Origin: Chloroflexota bacterium
GTDB lineage: Bacteria; Chloroflexota; Chloroflexia; Chloroflexales; Herpetosiphonaceae
Reading direction: 5' to 3'
DNA length: 64,000 bases
NCBI GenBank assembly: GCA_020161265.1
Contig: JAIUOC010000001.1
Coordinates: 1,098,176 to 1,162,175, forward strand
Shown here one piece after another: positions 24,768-34,011 of the stretch. Position 1 is the first letter of the stretch; each line of letters opens with the position of its first letter. A program made the translations under genes and the position numbers. Under the pieces are notes generated by a model. That model searched no databases, was not told the origin of the DNA, and saw only the letters and a program-made list of their open reading frames with translations.

Positions 24768-25340
24768 ATGACAACCCAAGTTTCTAACCGTTTGACCCGC
24801 AGCGCTACCGACCGCCGTTTTGCTGGCGTTTGTGGTGGGATTGCCGAATACTTAGCTATCGATTCAATCTGGGTTCGCTTAGCCTTTGTATTCTTGGTGA
24901 TGACGGGGATTAGTATTTTACTGTACCCATTGTTGTGGTTCATTATGCCACGCGGCGCAGTCAGCTACTTGGCTCAAACAACTCAAGCCGTCCAACAACC
25001 AGTTAGCTATCAAGTGGCCCAAAGCGTCGGCGTACAACCAAGCGTCAATGCTCGCTTCGACCCAATGACTGGCCAAGCCATCAAAGCCGAACCATATCGC
25101 TTTGATCCAGTGACCGGCCAACCAATCGGCCAAAGCATTCCCGTGAGCAACCTCGCAACCCCAGTTGCCACGGTTAGCCCAGATGTGATCAAAGCTCGCC
25201 GCAACTTGTGGCTCAAGAGCGCCTTGGTCATCGGTGGTGCCTTGTTCCTGAGCAGCATCTTGGTCGAAATCGCTCCAGTGCTGATTCCAGTTGGTTTGGT
25301 CGTCGCTGGTGTTTGGTTGATCCGCAACAACAAAATCTAA
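24768..25340 (+). CDS. PspC-domain membrane protein
   Basis: 190 residues. The PspC domain spans about 5-62: NRLTRSATDRRFAGVCGGIAEYLAIDSIWVRLAFVFLVM, with one transmembrane helix ending in LLWFIMPRG. A middle linker contains two copies of FDPMTGQ/FDPVTGQ-type repeats (about 100-125). A C-terminal pair of hydrophobic helices (about 145-187) follows, with Arg-Lys at its start. PspC proteins sense envelope stress with phage-shock or LiaF-type systems. AAGGAG lies eight bases before the ATG. It is a single-gene unit closed by a strong terminator. Confidence 0.85.
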   Translation: MTTQVSNRLTRSATDRRFAGVCGGIAEYLAIDSIWVRLAFVFLVMTGISILLYPLLWFIMPRGAVSYLAQTTQAVQQPVSYQVAQSVGVQPSVNARFDPMTGQAIKAEPYRFDPVTGQPIGQSIPVSNLATPVATVSPDVIKARRNLWLKSALVIGGALFLSSILVEIAPVLIPVGLVVAGVWLIRNNKI

Positions 25341-25353
25341 TTTACTCAATTCA

Positions 25354-25388
25354 ACCGCCCTTGGTGTCAAGCACTAAGGGCGGTTTTT
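25354..25388 (+). terminator. Terminator of the PspC gene
   Basis: Hairpin with stem ACCGCCCTT/AAGGGCGGT and an inner GTG/CAC pair, followed by TTTTTT. Confidence 0.85.
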
Positions 25389-25496
25389 TGCGTTCACAAA
25401 TGGCAATGCTTGAACACTTGACGAGCCTAGGCTATGCTATGATAGCATTCAGCCCAGTGCTTTCGATTGAATTTTGTTTTGGAGGAACACCGACTC

Positions 25497-25916
25497 ATGC
25501 AAACGTTTCTGCTGAGCGCTCACTCAGGTTGGCGTTGGATTGTTATGTTGGCGGTCTTGGTTGCCATCGGCTATGGTTTGTGGGGTTGGCTCACCAAACA
25601 ACCATGGAACGATCTCGCCCGCAAAATTATGCTCTACACCACAATTGCGATCGATATTCAATTGCTTGGTGGCTTAGCCTTGTATGTAGCCCGCGAATCG
25701 TGGAGCCAACTCAACCCAGCTCAAGTGCGCTTTGAGCACCCAACCATGATGGTACTGGCCTTGGGCTTGGCCCATGTGGTCAGTGTCAAAGTTAAACGTG
25801 GCAAAGTTCCAGCAACCCGCTATACCTGGATGGCTTTGGGCACACTGGCGGTTTTGGTTTTGGTTGTAGTAGGGATTTTGCGCTTGCCAGGCGATCGTTT
25901 GTTCGCAATGTCGTAA
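25497..25916 (+). CDS. Small four-helix membrane protein of unknown function
   Basis: 140 residues from ATG 25497; GGAGGAAC lies 10-12 bases upstream. There are four hydrophobic segments: near 12-32 (WRWIVMLAVLVAIGYGLWGW), 45-65, 80-100 and 113-132. A conserved-looking HSGWRW sits at residues 8-13 and several histidines lie in or near helices (H8, H77, H89), which could ligate metal or heme, but this is speculation. I do not recognise a family with confidence. It is followed by a bidirectional terminator. Confidence 0.6.
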   Translation: MQTFLLSAHSGWRWIVMLAVLVAIGYGLWGWLTKQPWNDLARKIMLYTTIAIDIQLLGGLALYVARESWSQLNPAQVRFEHPTMMVLALGLAHVVSVKVKRGKVPATRYTWMALGTLAVLVLVVVGILRLPGDRLFAMS

Positions 25917-25937
25917 ATCGAGGTTCAAAACCCACAA

Positions 25938-25983
25938 AAATGCCCTGTTGCGTGTGCCAATGCAACAGGGCATTTGGTTTTTA
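25938..25983. terminator. Bidirectional terminator between convergent genes
   Basis: 14-bp perfect stem AAATGCCCTGTTGC/GCAACAGGGCATTT (25938-25951 with 25962-25975), T-tract on the plus side (GGTTTTT) and on the minus side (TTTTGTGGG). It serves both the small membrane protein gene and the GGDEF-EAL gene. Confidence 0.85.
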
Positions 25984-27771
25984 GAGGCTCAAGGGTTGGC
26001 TATGCAGCCACGAGGTAATATCGGGCGCAGTCATGGGGCGGCTGAAATGGTAGCCCTGACCATAATCACAGCCCAAATCGCGCAAGGTGGCCGCTTCTTC
26101 AATTGTTTCGATGCCCTCAGCAATCACATTCATGGCCAATTGCTGCGAGAGCATAATAATTGCCCGCACAATTTCGACGTTGCGGCTGCCATCGCTCATA
26201 GCATTGACGAATGAGCGATCAACTTTGAGCGTATCCAAGGGGAAGTGGTGCAAATAGCTTAATGATGAATAGCCTGTGCCAAAATCATCAATCGCCAGCT
26301 TTACCCCCAAATTTTTAATTGCGCCCAACTGTGCCCGCGCCAATTCAACGCCATGAATTACCATACTTTCGGTAATTTCTAGCTCCAACTGAGCCGGATT
26401 GATGCCGGTGCGCTGAATAATATCGCCCAAGGTTTGAACTAAAGCTGGGCTGGCCAATTGACGCGCCGAGAGATTGACCGAAAGCACTTGTAAGCGGGGC
26501 CGCGAATGGTCTGCTTGCCAAGCCAAAAATTGCTGACAGGCAGTTTCTAAAGCCCAAAAACCAATTGGCACAATTAAGCCACTTTCCTCGGCCAAATGAA
26601 TAAACTCGTTGGGCAGGATCATGCCGCGCTGCGGGTGATGCCAGCGCAACAAAGCCTCAACCCCAACCATCTGGCCGGTTGGTAAAGCCGTAATTGGCTG
26701 ATAATGCAAAATTAATTCGTGGCGCTCTAAGGCTCCGCGCAAATCAATTTCCAGTTGCCAACGCTCAGCCAGTGCCGCATGCAACGCTCGATCAAACAAA
26801 AAGATTTGGCTAATGCCATTGGTTTTGGCCTGATACATAGCGGTATCGGCCTCACGCAGCAAGGTTTCGGCCTGGGCTTGACCATCGCCCAAGGTCACAC
26901 CAATACCGAGGGTGGTATAAATTGGCTTATCGTGTAGCACAATTGGCTGGCTAAATTGCTCTTGAATTCGTTGGGCATGCTCAAGCGCTTGCTGAGCATG
27001 GTGCACATGACCAAGCACAACCACAAATTCATCGCCACCTAAACGGGCAGCTAAATCATTGGGGCCAAGCGTCGCTTGAAGACGTTGGGCTATCGTTTGC
27101 AGCACTTGATCGCCAACATCGTAGCCCAAGGCATCGTTAATCGCACTAAATCGATCAACTTCAACAAACAAGACAGCAAAGTGTTGTTGATCGAGTTGGC
27201 GCTGGGCGATCAGGCGTTGGAGTTGAATAACCAAGCTATGGCGATTGGGCAAGCCCGTCAGCCAATCGCAGGCTGGTGGTGTCCGTTGCGCCGTTGCAAC
27301 AGGCTCAGTTTCACGGCAGTTGAGTAGCCAATAGCGGCCAACTTGATGCCGACAAAACTCCAGCTCACGCCACGAGCCATCAGCATGGCGACAGCGTAAC
27401 ATTTGCCAGTGAATTTGGGCAGTTTGGGTATGCAGCAGTTGTTCAAAATGGTTGAATGAATCAGGATGTAGGAGGTGCTTGAATGATTGACCGTTGAGGT
27501 CAAGGGCCGGGTAGCCAAGCTGTTGATTCAGCAGCGGGCTGATTGCAATAATCGTCGCCTGCTGATCGATAATCACTGTTTGTTGACTTTGCGGCCAGTG
27601 CCACAAGCCTAATTGGGTGCTAATGCGCTGAGCGGTGCGGCGGCGCTGCCAACGCCAGCACAACCAGATTCCCAGCCCGCAAACTAAGCCGATTAATAAC
27701 CATTCGGTTGGCAACATGGCCGCTTGGGCAGCCGAATCGGGCAATCGGACGTTGGGCGTTTGAACACTCAT
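25981..27771 (-). CDS. PAS-GGDEF-EAL protein (c-di-GMP turnover)
   Basis: 596 residues. One transmembrane helix (about 22-42), a PAS domain (about 60-155), GGDEF domain (about 165-325, motif RLGGDEF with GGDEF at 245-249) and EAL domain (about 335-590, motif VEALLRW at 371-377, plus DDFGTGYSS and EGIE). Both motifs are intact, so it may make and/or degrade cyclic di-GMP. The allosteric RxxD site ahead of GGDEF is absent (GPND there). The PAS sensor is cytoplasmic. A monocistronic unit on the minus strand. The net activity cannot be told from sequence. Confidence 0.92.
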   Translation of the reverse strand: MSVQTPNVRLPDSAAQAAMLPTEWLLIGLVCGLGIWLCWRWQRRRTAQRISTQLGLWHWPQSQQTVIIDQQATIIAISPLLNQQLGYPALDLNGQSFKHLLHPDSFNHFEQLLHTQTAQIHWQMLRCRHADGSWRELEFCRHQVGRYWLLNCRETEPVATAQRTPPACDWLTGLPNRHSLVIQLQRLIAQRQLDQQHFAVLFVEVDRFSAINDALGYDVGDQVLQTIAQRLQATLGPNDLAARLGGDEFVVVLGHVHHAQQALEHAQRIQEQFSQPIVLHDKPIYTTLGIGVTLGDGQAQAETLLREADTAMYQAKTNGISQIFLFDRALHAALAERWQLEIDLRGALERHELILHYQPITALPTGQMVGVEALLRWHHPQRGMILPNEFIHLAEESGLIVPIGFWALETACQQFLAWQADHSRPRLQVLSVNLSARQLASPALVQTLGDIIQRTGINPAQLELEITESMVIHGVELARAQLGAIKNLGVKLAIDDFGTGYSSLSYLHHFPLDTLKVDRSFVNAMSDGSRNVEIVRAIIMLSQQLAMNVIAEGIETIEEAATLRDLGCDYGQGYHFSRPMTAPDITSWLHSQPLSL

Positions 27772-27934
27772 GACACCTACGTGAATCAGCCGAAACCTGC
27801 GGTCAGGGCAGATTTTGGCATTAGGAACTCAGAGCTACATACTACCTGAGTTCGTAGCTTTGTCGAGTAGTATTTTTAAGCTTCTAGAGGCGGTTTTTTC
27901 TTCACCTCATGCGTACCGCTAGCCATTGCTTGGG

Positions 27935-29059
27935 TCACTCGTTACTGGGATCGTTAGGGGTATCAGGGCTACGCACTTTTTCAAGAATTTGGTCGAGTCG
28001 GGCGCGGGTATCACTAATATTCAGCACTTCGCGCAACATCGGCCACAATGGGCTAACCGCTAAAGCTGGCTCATCGGCTTTACCATTGAACACCGCTTCG
28101 GCCAAATTCGAGTGACGGCTGGCCAATAGTTCGCGGCCCTTGATTTGGTCGATAAAGGCTTGATGTTTGAGCATCAAAGCGGCCACATTATTGGGAGCCA
28201 AATGCTCGCGATACAACTCCAATGGTGCTCGCGGGTTAAGATTCAGCTCTTCAAAACGTCCCAAAATATCGCGATGCATCTCGCGGCGATACTCTAGGCT
28301 GGGCTGCATATCCTTGCCATACAATTCACGATAATACGAGGCTGGATAATTGCCTAAGCGTGAAAGCAAATCGGTGATTCGTTGGCGATGGCGTTCATTC
28401 GGCTGCCACAGATATTCCCAAACCACAAAATCTGGCTGAACATTGGCGATCGCATTCAAGGTCAAAGGCAATTGGCGATCAGTGTCGGTCAGATACGGAA
28501 TGACTGGCAACATCGCCACGCCAGTTGGAATGCCTGCACGTTTGAGGGTATTCAAGGCTTCCAAACGAGCTGAGGGTGGGGCAACTTTGCCCTCTAATTT
28601 TTCCGAGAGCAAGGGATCAATCGTCGGAATGCTCATCACCACAATCGCCAAGCCCTGCTCATTCATGCGTTGCAGCAAGCTCAAATCATCCATCACTGCC
28701 AAGCTTTTGGTCAAAATTAACACTGGTTGCTTGGCAACTTGGCAAGCCTGGAGCATCTGGCGGGTTAGGCGATAGGTTTTTTCGGCAGGTTGATAGGCAT
28801 CGCCAAGGCTGAAGGCAATCAGATCGCCGCGCGAAACCACGCTCAGTTGCTCGGCAAAGCGATCAGGCAAATCAACATTAGCGCGGATAACCTCGTTAAA
28901 TGGCCGCTGACTGAACGACCAGCCATCGCAATAGGCACACCCAAACTCGCAGCCCACATATGGACCAACTTGATAGGTCGAGAGAAAAAATTCATTAATT
29001 GTGGGGCGACGAGGTGCTAGCGCTGGCCCACCTGGGCGCTCTTCAACATAATAGGCCAT
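27935..29059 (-). CDS. Radical SAM protein (spore photoproduct lyase-like)
   Basis: 374 residues. The iron-sulfur motif CEFGCAYC (Cys37, 41, 44) in the CxxxCxxC pattern follows TYQVGPYVG, and GDLIAFSLGDAYQPAEK near 78-94 recalls the SplB group (rv2578c/SplB-like COG1533). The remaining barrel includes SLAVMDDLSLLQ and an extended C-terminal helical part with RREMHRDILGRFEEL. Members of this group are often annotated as DNA repair photolyases without proof; the reaction here is unknown. The start is ATG 29059. It stands alone. Confidence 0.78.
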   Translation of the reverse strand: MAYYVEERPGGPALAPRRPTINEFFLSTYQVGPYVGCEFGCAYCDGWSFSQRPFNEVIRANVDLPDRFAEQLSVVSRGDLIAFSLGDAYQPAEKTYRLTRQMLQACQVAKQPVLILTKSLAVMDDLSLLQRMNEQGLAIVVMSIPTIDPLLSEKLEGKVAPPSARLEALNTLKRAGIPTGVAMLPVIPYLTDTDRQLPLTLNAIANVQPDFVVWEYLWQPNERHRQRITDLLSRLGNYPASYYRELYGKDMQPSLEYRREMHRDILGRFEELNLNPRAPLELYREHLAPNNVAALMLKHQAFIDQIKGRELLASRHSNLAEAVFNGKADEPALAVSPLWPMLREVLNISDTRARLDQILEKVRSPDTPNDPSNE

Positions 29060-29318
29060 AGGTTGACTCCATGGTGTAGTTATTCCTGCGCATTATACCC
29101 AAACTTTGGCTAGGCGAATTGCACCATACGTTGTAAAACCACGGTTGCTCGCGGTGTTAACTCAACGCTAATATAGCAACCCGCCCATGCCAATGCTCGT
29201 ACTTAAGGACGAGGCTCGGTTGCAAATTTTACAGTTCCGATTGGCCCCAGATTCGGATGTATAATCCAACAGCCTCGTTTATAGTAGGATTCAAGCTTTG
29301 TAGTCGTTGGAGGATACC

Positions 29319-29786
29319 ATGCTTCAAGCTCAGTATAGTAGTTGGACTGGCCGAAAACTTGAAATTCGTAGCGCCTATGCCAACCAAATTACCGTTGAAT
29401 TTAAAGGTTGGCGTAATAGTGCGCAATGGCAAATTGAGCACACAAATTACACCCTCAGCCGAGCCAAAGGCAAGGGCTACCCACTTGTTATGAGCGCCAA
29501 TGGTCAAGAAATTATGCGAGTTGCCCGCGTGAGTATCTGGAAAACCACGCTTGAAGGCCATTATGCCAACCAACCCTTACGCTTCGAGCGGCCTTCAATC
29601 TGGAAAAGTGGCTATCAGGTGTATCTCAATGGGGTCATCATTGGCGAAGTTAAAGCTGAAGGCTTTTGGCAACGCACCATGACCGCTAGCTTCAACAGCC
29701 AACAGCCCTATGATTTTCAACTTGGCTGTTTGATGATTGCAATCAGCATTTGGCGACAAGAGGCAGCGAGTGCAGCAGCATCGTAA
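29319..29786 (+). CDS. Small beta-rich protein of unknown function
   Basis: 155 residues from ATG 29319, which has GGAGG six bases upstream. Alternating beta strands rich in Trp/Arg (SSWTGRKLEIRSAYANQITVEF, then AQWQIEHTNYTLSR, LEGHYANQPLRFERPSIWKSGY) suggest a tubby/LURP-like or beta-barrel fold, but I cannot place it. There is a weakly hydrophobic C-terminal segment (FQLGCLMIAISIW). Its end overlaps the GTG of the histidine kinase by 17 nt, so it is probably translated with the two-component system and might be its accessory. Confidence 0.6.
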   Translation: MLQAQYSSWTGRKLEIRSAYANQITVEFKGWRNSAQWQIEHTNYTLSRAKGKGYPLVMSANGQEIMRVARVSIWKTTLEGHYANQPLRFERPSIWKSGYQVYLNGVIIGEVKAEGFWQRTMTASFNSQQPYDFQLGCLMIAISIWRQEAASAAAS

Positions 29787-31410
29787 ATTAACCCTCGTTC
29801 AACGCTTTGGCCAGCGCTTTGGCACGCTACGCTGGAAACTTACATGGTCGTATGTGTGGATCAGCGTAGCGTTGACCTTATTGATTAATGGTTTGGCGTT
29901 TGGTTTAGTGATGGGCGCTGCGCCACCGCTCAATGCTCCCGCCTTGCTTAGCGCAGCCCAAAATCATGCCGCCGAGTTCAGCGAGGTTTTGCAAGAGCCA
30001 ACCGATCAGCGCACAATCCAGCAGTTGTTGCGCTATCGCTTTGGTTCGTTGCGCGGCCAATTTCTGCAAAATAACCTTGAATTGGCGATTAGTAATACGA
30101 TTAATAATTCTCCCAGCGATCTTTCGCAGGAAATTATTTTGATGCCAGCTGAGGTATTTTTGCCTGAAGCGACCAATGTGTTTAGCGAGAGCTATCACCT
30201 CTTGTTGCTTGATGCCCAAGGCAATGTGCTCGGCGGAACCTTTCCCAGCCGTACTCCGGCGGGCCAGCCATGGAATGATGCGATAGTGGGCAATGATCGA
30301 CGGGTTGTGCAGGCAGCACTGGCAGGCAGCAACGATATCGATCAATTAACTTGGAGGTATGAGAATTATTTAGTGATTGCCACGCCAGTTCGCGATCAAG
30401 CCAACCAAGTGATCGGGGCACTGTATGTACGTTCGCGGCCACTCAGCCAAAATCAAGTGATTGTTGCATTGTTGATGTTTGTTATTTTTATTGCCAGTTC
30501 AATTATTTCGATTATCGCCAATGCCTTAATTGGCATGGTCTATGGCTGGTTTGTGGCCCGTAATTTTGTGCGCCGTTTGGTGCATCTCACCCAAGCTACC
30601 GATAGTTTGGCTGCTGGCGATTTGAGCGTGCGGGTCAACGATGGAGCGATCGACGAAATTGGGCATTTGGCGCGGCGCTTCGACAGCATGGCCCAACAGC
30701 TTGAATCAAATGTCAAAATGTTACGTCAACTAGCCGATCGCAATGCTGCCTTAGTTGAGCAAGCAGGCCAATTGGCAATCGTTGAGGAGCGTAATCGGTT
30801 GGCTCGCGATTTGCACGATAGCGTTAGCCAAGAGTTATTTAGCGTCACGATGTTGGCGGCGGCTGCGCGTAATTTATTGCCAGCCCAGCCCGACAAAGCG
30901 CGTAGCCAAGTTGAACAACTCAGCCAAATGGCCCAACGCGCCTTGCACGAAACCCGTGGCTTGATCTTCGCACTCCGACCTGCTGCGCTCGGTGATCAAG
31001 GTTTAGTACCAGCGTTACGTCAACTTACCGAAGAGGCAGCGCGTCGCCAAGGCTTGCAGATTGAACTAAATACCAACGGCGAACGACGCATTCCCTTAGA
31101 TCACGAGCAGGCGCTCTATCGGATTTGTCAAGAAGCCTTGGCCAATGTTACCAAGCATAGCGGCGTGAACAGCGCCAGCGTAAGCCTTGAATATGAAGCC
31201 CATTGCACCACATTAGAGGTGCGTGATCGTGGCCGTGGCTTTGATCAAGATAAACCACGCAATTCGCACTCGCTAGGCTTGATTAGCATTCAAGAACGGG
31301 CCAAAGCGGTTGGCGGCACAGTTGCATTAACTGCTGCACCAGGCCAAGGCACAAGCCTACGCATCGTTGTACCACGAACCCAAACTGGGCTACTAGTCGA
31401 GCCACGTTGA
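29770..31410 (+). CDS. NarX/LiaS-type sensor histidine kinase
   Basis: 546 residues from GTG 29770 (AAGAGG upstream). TM1 (about 29-50), an extracytoplasmic domain of about 170 residues, TM2 (about 228-252), HAMP (about 255-310), HisKA_3 dimerisation helix with phospho-acceptor in [15 protein letters not shown] near 345, and an HATPase with N-box [13 protein letters not shown] and G-box [20 protein letters not shown]. The Asp after His is typical of HisKA_3 kinases, which also dephosphorylate their regulator. It is followed by a cognate LuxR-type regulator and an ABC exporter, the usual envelope-stress arrangement. Confidence 0.9.
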   Translation: MQQHRKLTLVQRFGQRFGTLRWKLTWSYVWISVALTLLINGLAFGLVMGAAPPLNAPALLSAAQNHAAEFSEVLQEPTDQRTIQQLLRYRFGSLRGQFLQNNLELAISNTINNSPSDLSQEIILMPAEVFLPEATNVFSESYHLLLLDAQGNVLGGTFPSRTPAGQPWNDAIVGNDRRVVQAALAGSNDIDQLTWRYENYLVIATPVRDQANQVIGALYVRSRPLSQNQVIVALLMFVIFIASSIISIIANALIGMVYGWFVARNFVRRLVHLTQATDSLAAGDLSVRVNDGAIDEIGHLARRFDSMAQQLESNVKMLRQLADRNAALVEQAGQLAIVEERNRLARDLHDSVSQELFSVTMLAAAARNLLPAQPDKARSQVEQLSQMAQRALHETRGLIFALRPAALGDQGLVPALRQLTEEAARRQGLQIELNTNGERRIPLDHEQALYRICQEALANVTKHSGVNSASVSLEYEAHCTTLEVRDRGRGFDQDKPRNSHSLGLISIQERAKAVGGTVALTAAPGQGTSLRIVVPRTQTGLLVEPR

Positions 31411-31430
31411 TAGCCAAGAAGGAAAGCACC

Positions 31431-32087
31431 ATGCAAGAGCAGATCCGAGTTGTTTTAGTTGATGATCATGTCGTGGTACGGGTAGGTTTACGTGCCTTCT
31501 TGGATACCCAGCCAGATATCGAGATTGTGGGCGAGGCCGCTTCGGGAGAAGAAGGCGTGCAGGTTGTGAGCCAAGTCTTGCCCGATGTAGTACTCATGGA
31601 TTTGCTGATGCCTGGAATCGATGGGGTTGAAGCGACGCGCCAGGTGCGCGGAGCTTCGCCACATACCCAAGTGATCGTACTGACATCGTATAGCGAAGAT
31701 GAGCGCATTTTTCCAGCGATCAAGGCCGGAGCACTCTCATATTTGCTCAAAGATGTTGGGCCTGATGCCTTGGTGGCAGCAATTCGGGCAGCGCGACGGG
31801 GCGAGGCCACCTTACATCCAATGGTTGCTTCACGCTTGATGACTGAACTTACCAGCTCACGCCGCTCGCCCTTGGACACCCTGACCGAGCGCGAGCGCGA
31901 AGTATTGACGTGCATTGCCCGGGGCATGAGCAACGCCGAAATTGCCGAACATTTGGTGATCGGTGAGCGCACGGTCAAAACCCATGTCAGCAATATTTTA
32001 TCTAAATTACACCTGCAAGATCGAACTCAAGCAGCAATTATGGCCTTACGTGAACGCTTAGTGCCGCTTGATGACGAACAAAAATAA
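31431..32087 (+). CDS. NarL/LuxR-type response regulator
   Basis: 218 residues from ATG 31431 (AAGGAAAG upstream). Receiver domain with Asp11-Asp12, phospho-acceptor Asp57 ([11 protein letters not shown]), Thr/Ser in VLTSYS and Lys in SYLLKDVG. LuxR helix-turn-helix at about 150-210 ([43 protein letters not shown]). It is 20 nt downstream of the kinase gene and 68 nt upstream of the ABC transporter genes, which it probably activates. Confidence 0.93.
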   Translation: MQEQIRVVLVDDHVVVRVGLRAFLDTQPDIEIVGEAASGEEGVQVVSQVLPDVVLMDLLMPGIDGVEATRQVRGASPHTQVIVLTSYSEDERIFPAIKAGALSYLLKDVGPDALVAAIRAARRGEATLHPMVASRLMTELTSSRRSPLDTLTEREREVLTCIARGMSNAEIAEHLVIGERTVKTHVSNILSKLHLQDRTQAAIMALRERLVPLDDEQK

Positions 32088-32155
32088 TAAATACTTGCAA
32101 CAATTCAGCGATTGTTAACGTTGTATCAACACCGCAGCTAGATTAGGAGCATTGT

Positions 32156-33118
32156 ATGAGTGGAATCGCAATTACTGCTGAAGGATTGACGAAAGTCTAT
32201 AAAAATATCCCCGCAGTTAATAATTTAAGTTTACATATTCCTGAAGGCACGATTTATGGTTTTTTAGGCCCAAATGGTGCAGGTAAAACCACCACAATCC
32301 GCATGTTATTGGGGCTTATTCGACCAACCGCAGGCAAAGCAACCATTTTTGGCCACGATATTTTGCATGCTCGCAAACATATTGCACCTTACGTTGGAGC
32401 AATTGTCGAATCGCCAGCATTTTATACCTATATGTCGGGCTTAGAAAATTTACGCGTTCTAGCACGATCAGGCGGCCAAGATTTACCGCAAGCACGCTAT
32501 GATGAATTAATTGAGTTTGTAGGCTTGCGTGGCCGTGAAAAAGATAAAGTTAAAACCTATTCATTGGGTATGAAGCAACGGCTTGGGGTTGCCGCAACCT
32601 TGCTCAACGACCCCAAAATCGTGTTTCTTGATGAGCCGACCAACGGGCTTGATCCGGCTGGCACGGTCGAAATGCGTAACTTAATTTTGCGTATGGGTCA
32701 AGAAGGTCGCACAGTCTTCCTTTCAAGCCACTTGCTCTACGAAGTTGAACAAGTTTGCTCGGATGTGGCGATCATCCAAAAGGGCGTGACGATCAAACAA
32801 GGGCGGGTACGCGACTTGCTGGCAACCGAAGGCGGCCCAGGCTATGCGATCGAAGCCGCGCCATTTGAACGAGCCATGGCGATTTTACAAGAACTACCAC
32901 AATTAAAAGCTCATAGCTTCGACCAACACTGGATTAACATCAATGCGGAGCCGCAAGATGTGCCAAATGTCATGCGCAAATTGGTACAGGCTGATGTTGA
33001 TGTATTTCAGGTGGTGGTGCGCCAGCGCTCGCTCGAATCGTTGTTCTTAGAAATTACTGGGACTGGCGGCGCGTCAGCCCAACAACCCTTGGCTGAAGTT
33101 GTGGTAGGAGGTCGCTAA
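32156..33118 (+). CDS. ABC exporter ATP-binding protein (ABC-2/BcrA type)
   Basis: 320 residues. Walker A GPNGAGKTT near 39, Q-loop near IVESPAFYTYMSGLENL, signature YSLGMKQRLGVA near 137, Walker B KIVFLDEPTNGLDPAGT near 158 and switch His in SSHLL. The C-terminal 100 residues form the accessory domain seen in bacitracin/lantibiotic-type exporters. Its stop codon overlaps the permease ATG (TAATG), so the two are coupled. Likely exports a peptide antibiotic or lipid under control of the upstream two-component system; this is inferred from context. Confidence 0.9.
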   Translation: MSGIAITAEGLTKVYKNIPAVNNLSLHIPEGTIYGFLGPNGAGKTTTIRMLLGLIRPTAGKATIFGHDILHARKHIAPYVGAIVESPAFYTYMSGLENLRVLARSGGQDLPQARYDELIEFVGLRGREKDKVKTYSLGMKQRLGVAATLLNDPKIVFLDEPTNGLDPAGTVEMRNLILRMGQEGRTVFLSSHLLYEVEQVCSDVAIIQKGVTIKQGRVRDLLATEGGPGYAIEAAPFERAMAILQELPQLKAHSFDQHWININAEPQDVPNVMRKLVQADVDVFQVVVRQRSLESLFLEITGTGGASAQQPLAEVVVGGR

Positions 33119-33957
33119 TGTGGAATTTATTTCGAGCTGAATGGACAAAAACCTATAAACGCCCAGCCAATATTGGGCTATTGCTAATCACTTTGGCGAT
33201 TATTTTGATCACCTTTGTGGCGCAAACTGGGATTGCCTTGTACAACGGCAAAGATGATATAGGGTGGACAGCAGCCCAATTCGCGATGATGTTTCCAAAT
33301 GGGTTTCTCTTCCCTTCGATTATTTTGAGTGCAATTGGTTCAATGCTGGCTGTGGTGTTTATGGGCAATAGCATCGGCTCAGAGTATAGCCGTGATACCT
33401 GGAAAGTGCTCTTGCCACGCCGTGCTCGTCGCAGCGATTTCATCATTGTTAAAATTGCCATCTGCTTGTTATTTATGATCTGTCTGATCATCATTTCGCT
33501 GATTTTCGGGCAACTGATGGGCTTGATTGGCACAGCAATCTTAGGTGGAACACTATTTGATTTTGATAGCTTTTCGCTGGGTACCTTGCTAAAATCGTTG
33601 ATTCCAGTCTTATTGCAATTAGTGGTCTTTTCATCAATTACCTTGTTGGTAACTATGGCAGGCCGCTCGACGATTATGGGGATAGTCTTTGGGATCGTTG
33701 GTAATACGATTTTCAACCTGGCCATGAGCTTTTCAACCTTGGCAGCCAAAATCTTACCAAATGCCCATATTAGCAATCTTGAAGCCAATTGGTTGTACAC
33801 GGGCGATGAACAAAAATTAATGTTTGAAGGGGTCGATCGAGTTTTTGGCACACATATTTCATTAAGCACCAGCTTGATGGTGGTAGCAGCCTATATCTTT
33901 GGCTCAATTATGTTGGGGATTCTCTTGTTCCAACGGCGCGATATGGCAGGTCAATAG
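33118..33957 (+). CDS. ABC-2 type exporter permease
   Basis: 279 residues with six hydrophobic helices (about 17-40, 66-88, 117-145, 160-185, 190-215, 250-270). The N-terminal FRAEWTKTYKRPANIGLLLIT and SEYSRDTWKVLLPRRARRSDFIIVKI segments are typical of ABC-2/BcrB permeases. It forms the membrane half of the exporter with the preceding ATPase, which it overlaps by one base. Closed by a strong terminator. Confidence 0.88.
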   Translation: MWNLFRAEWTKTYKRPANIGLLLITLAIILITFVAQTGIALYNGKDDIGWTAAQFAMMFPNGFLFPSIILSAIGSMLAVVFMGNSIGSEYSRDTWKVLLPRRARRSDFIIVKIAICLLFMICLIIISLIFGQLMGLIGTAILGGTLFDFDSFSLGTLLKSLIPVLLQLVVFSSITLLVTMAGRSTIMGIVFGIVGNTIFNLAMSFSTLAAKILPNAHISNLEANWLYTGDEQKLMFEGVDRVFGTHISLSTSLMVVAAYIFGSIMLGILLFQRRDMAGQ

Positions 33958-33982
33958 TTCACAGTTATCAAGAGGGTTTGAG

Positions 33983-34009
33983 CCGTGGTCGTCATTGACC
34001 ACGGTTTTT
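33983..34009 (+). terminator. Terminator of the two-component/ABC exporter operon
   Basis: 8-bp stem CCGTGGTC/GACCACGG with loop GTCATT followed by TTTTT. Confidence 0.88.
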
Positions 34010-34011
34010 GT

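Noticed and set aside
25208..25735. Plus-strand frame spanning the PspC and small membrane genes
   Set aside because: Runs through a strong terminator and overlaps two better-supported genes in another frame.
27772..27934. Cyclic di-GMP riboswitch upstream of the GGDEF-EAL gene
   Set aside because: No GEMM-type core sequence could be found on either strand.
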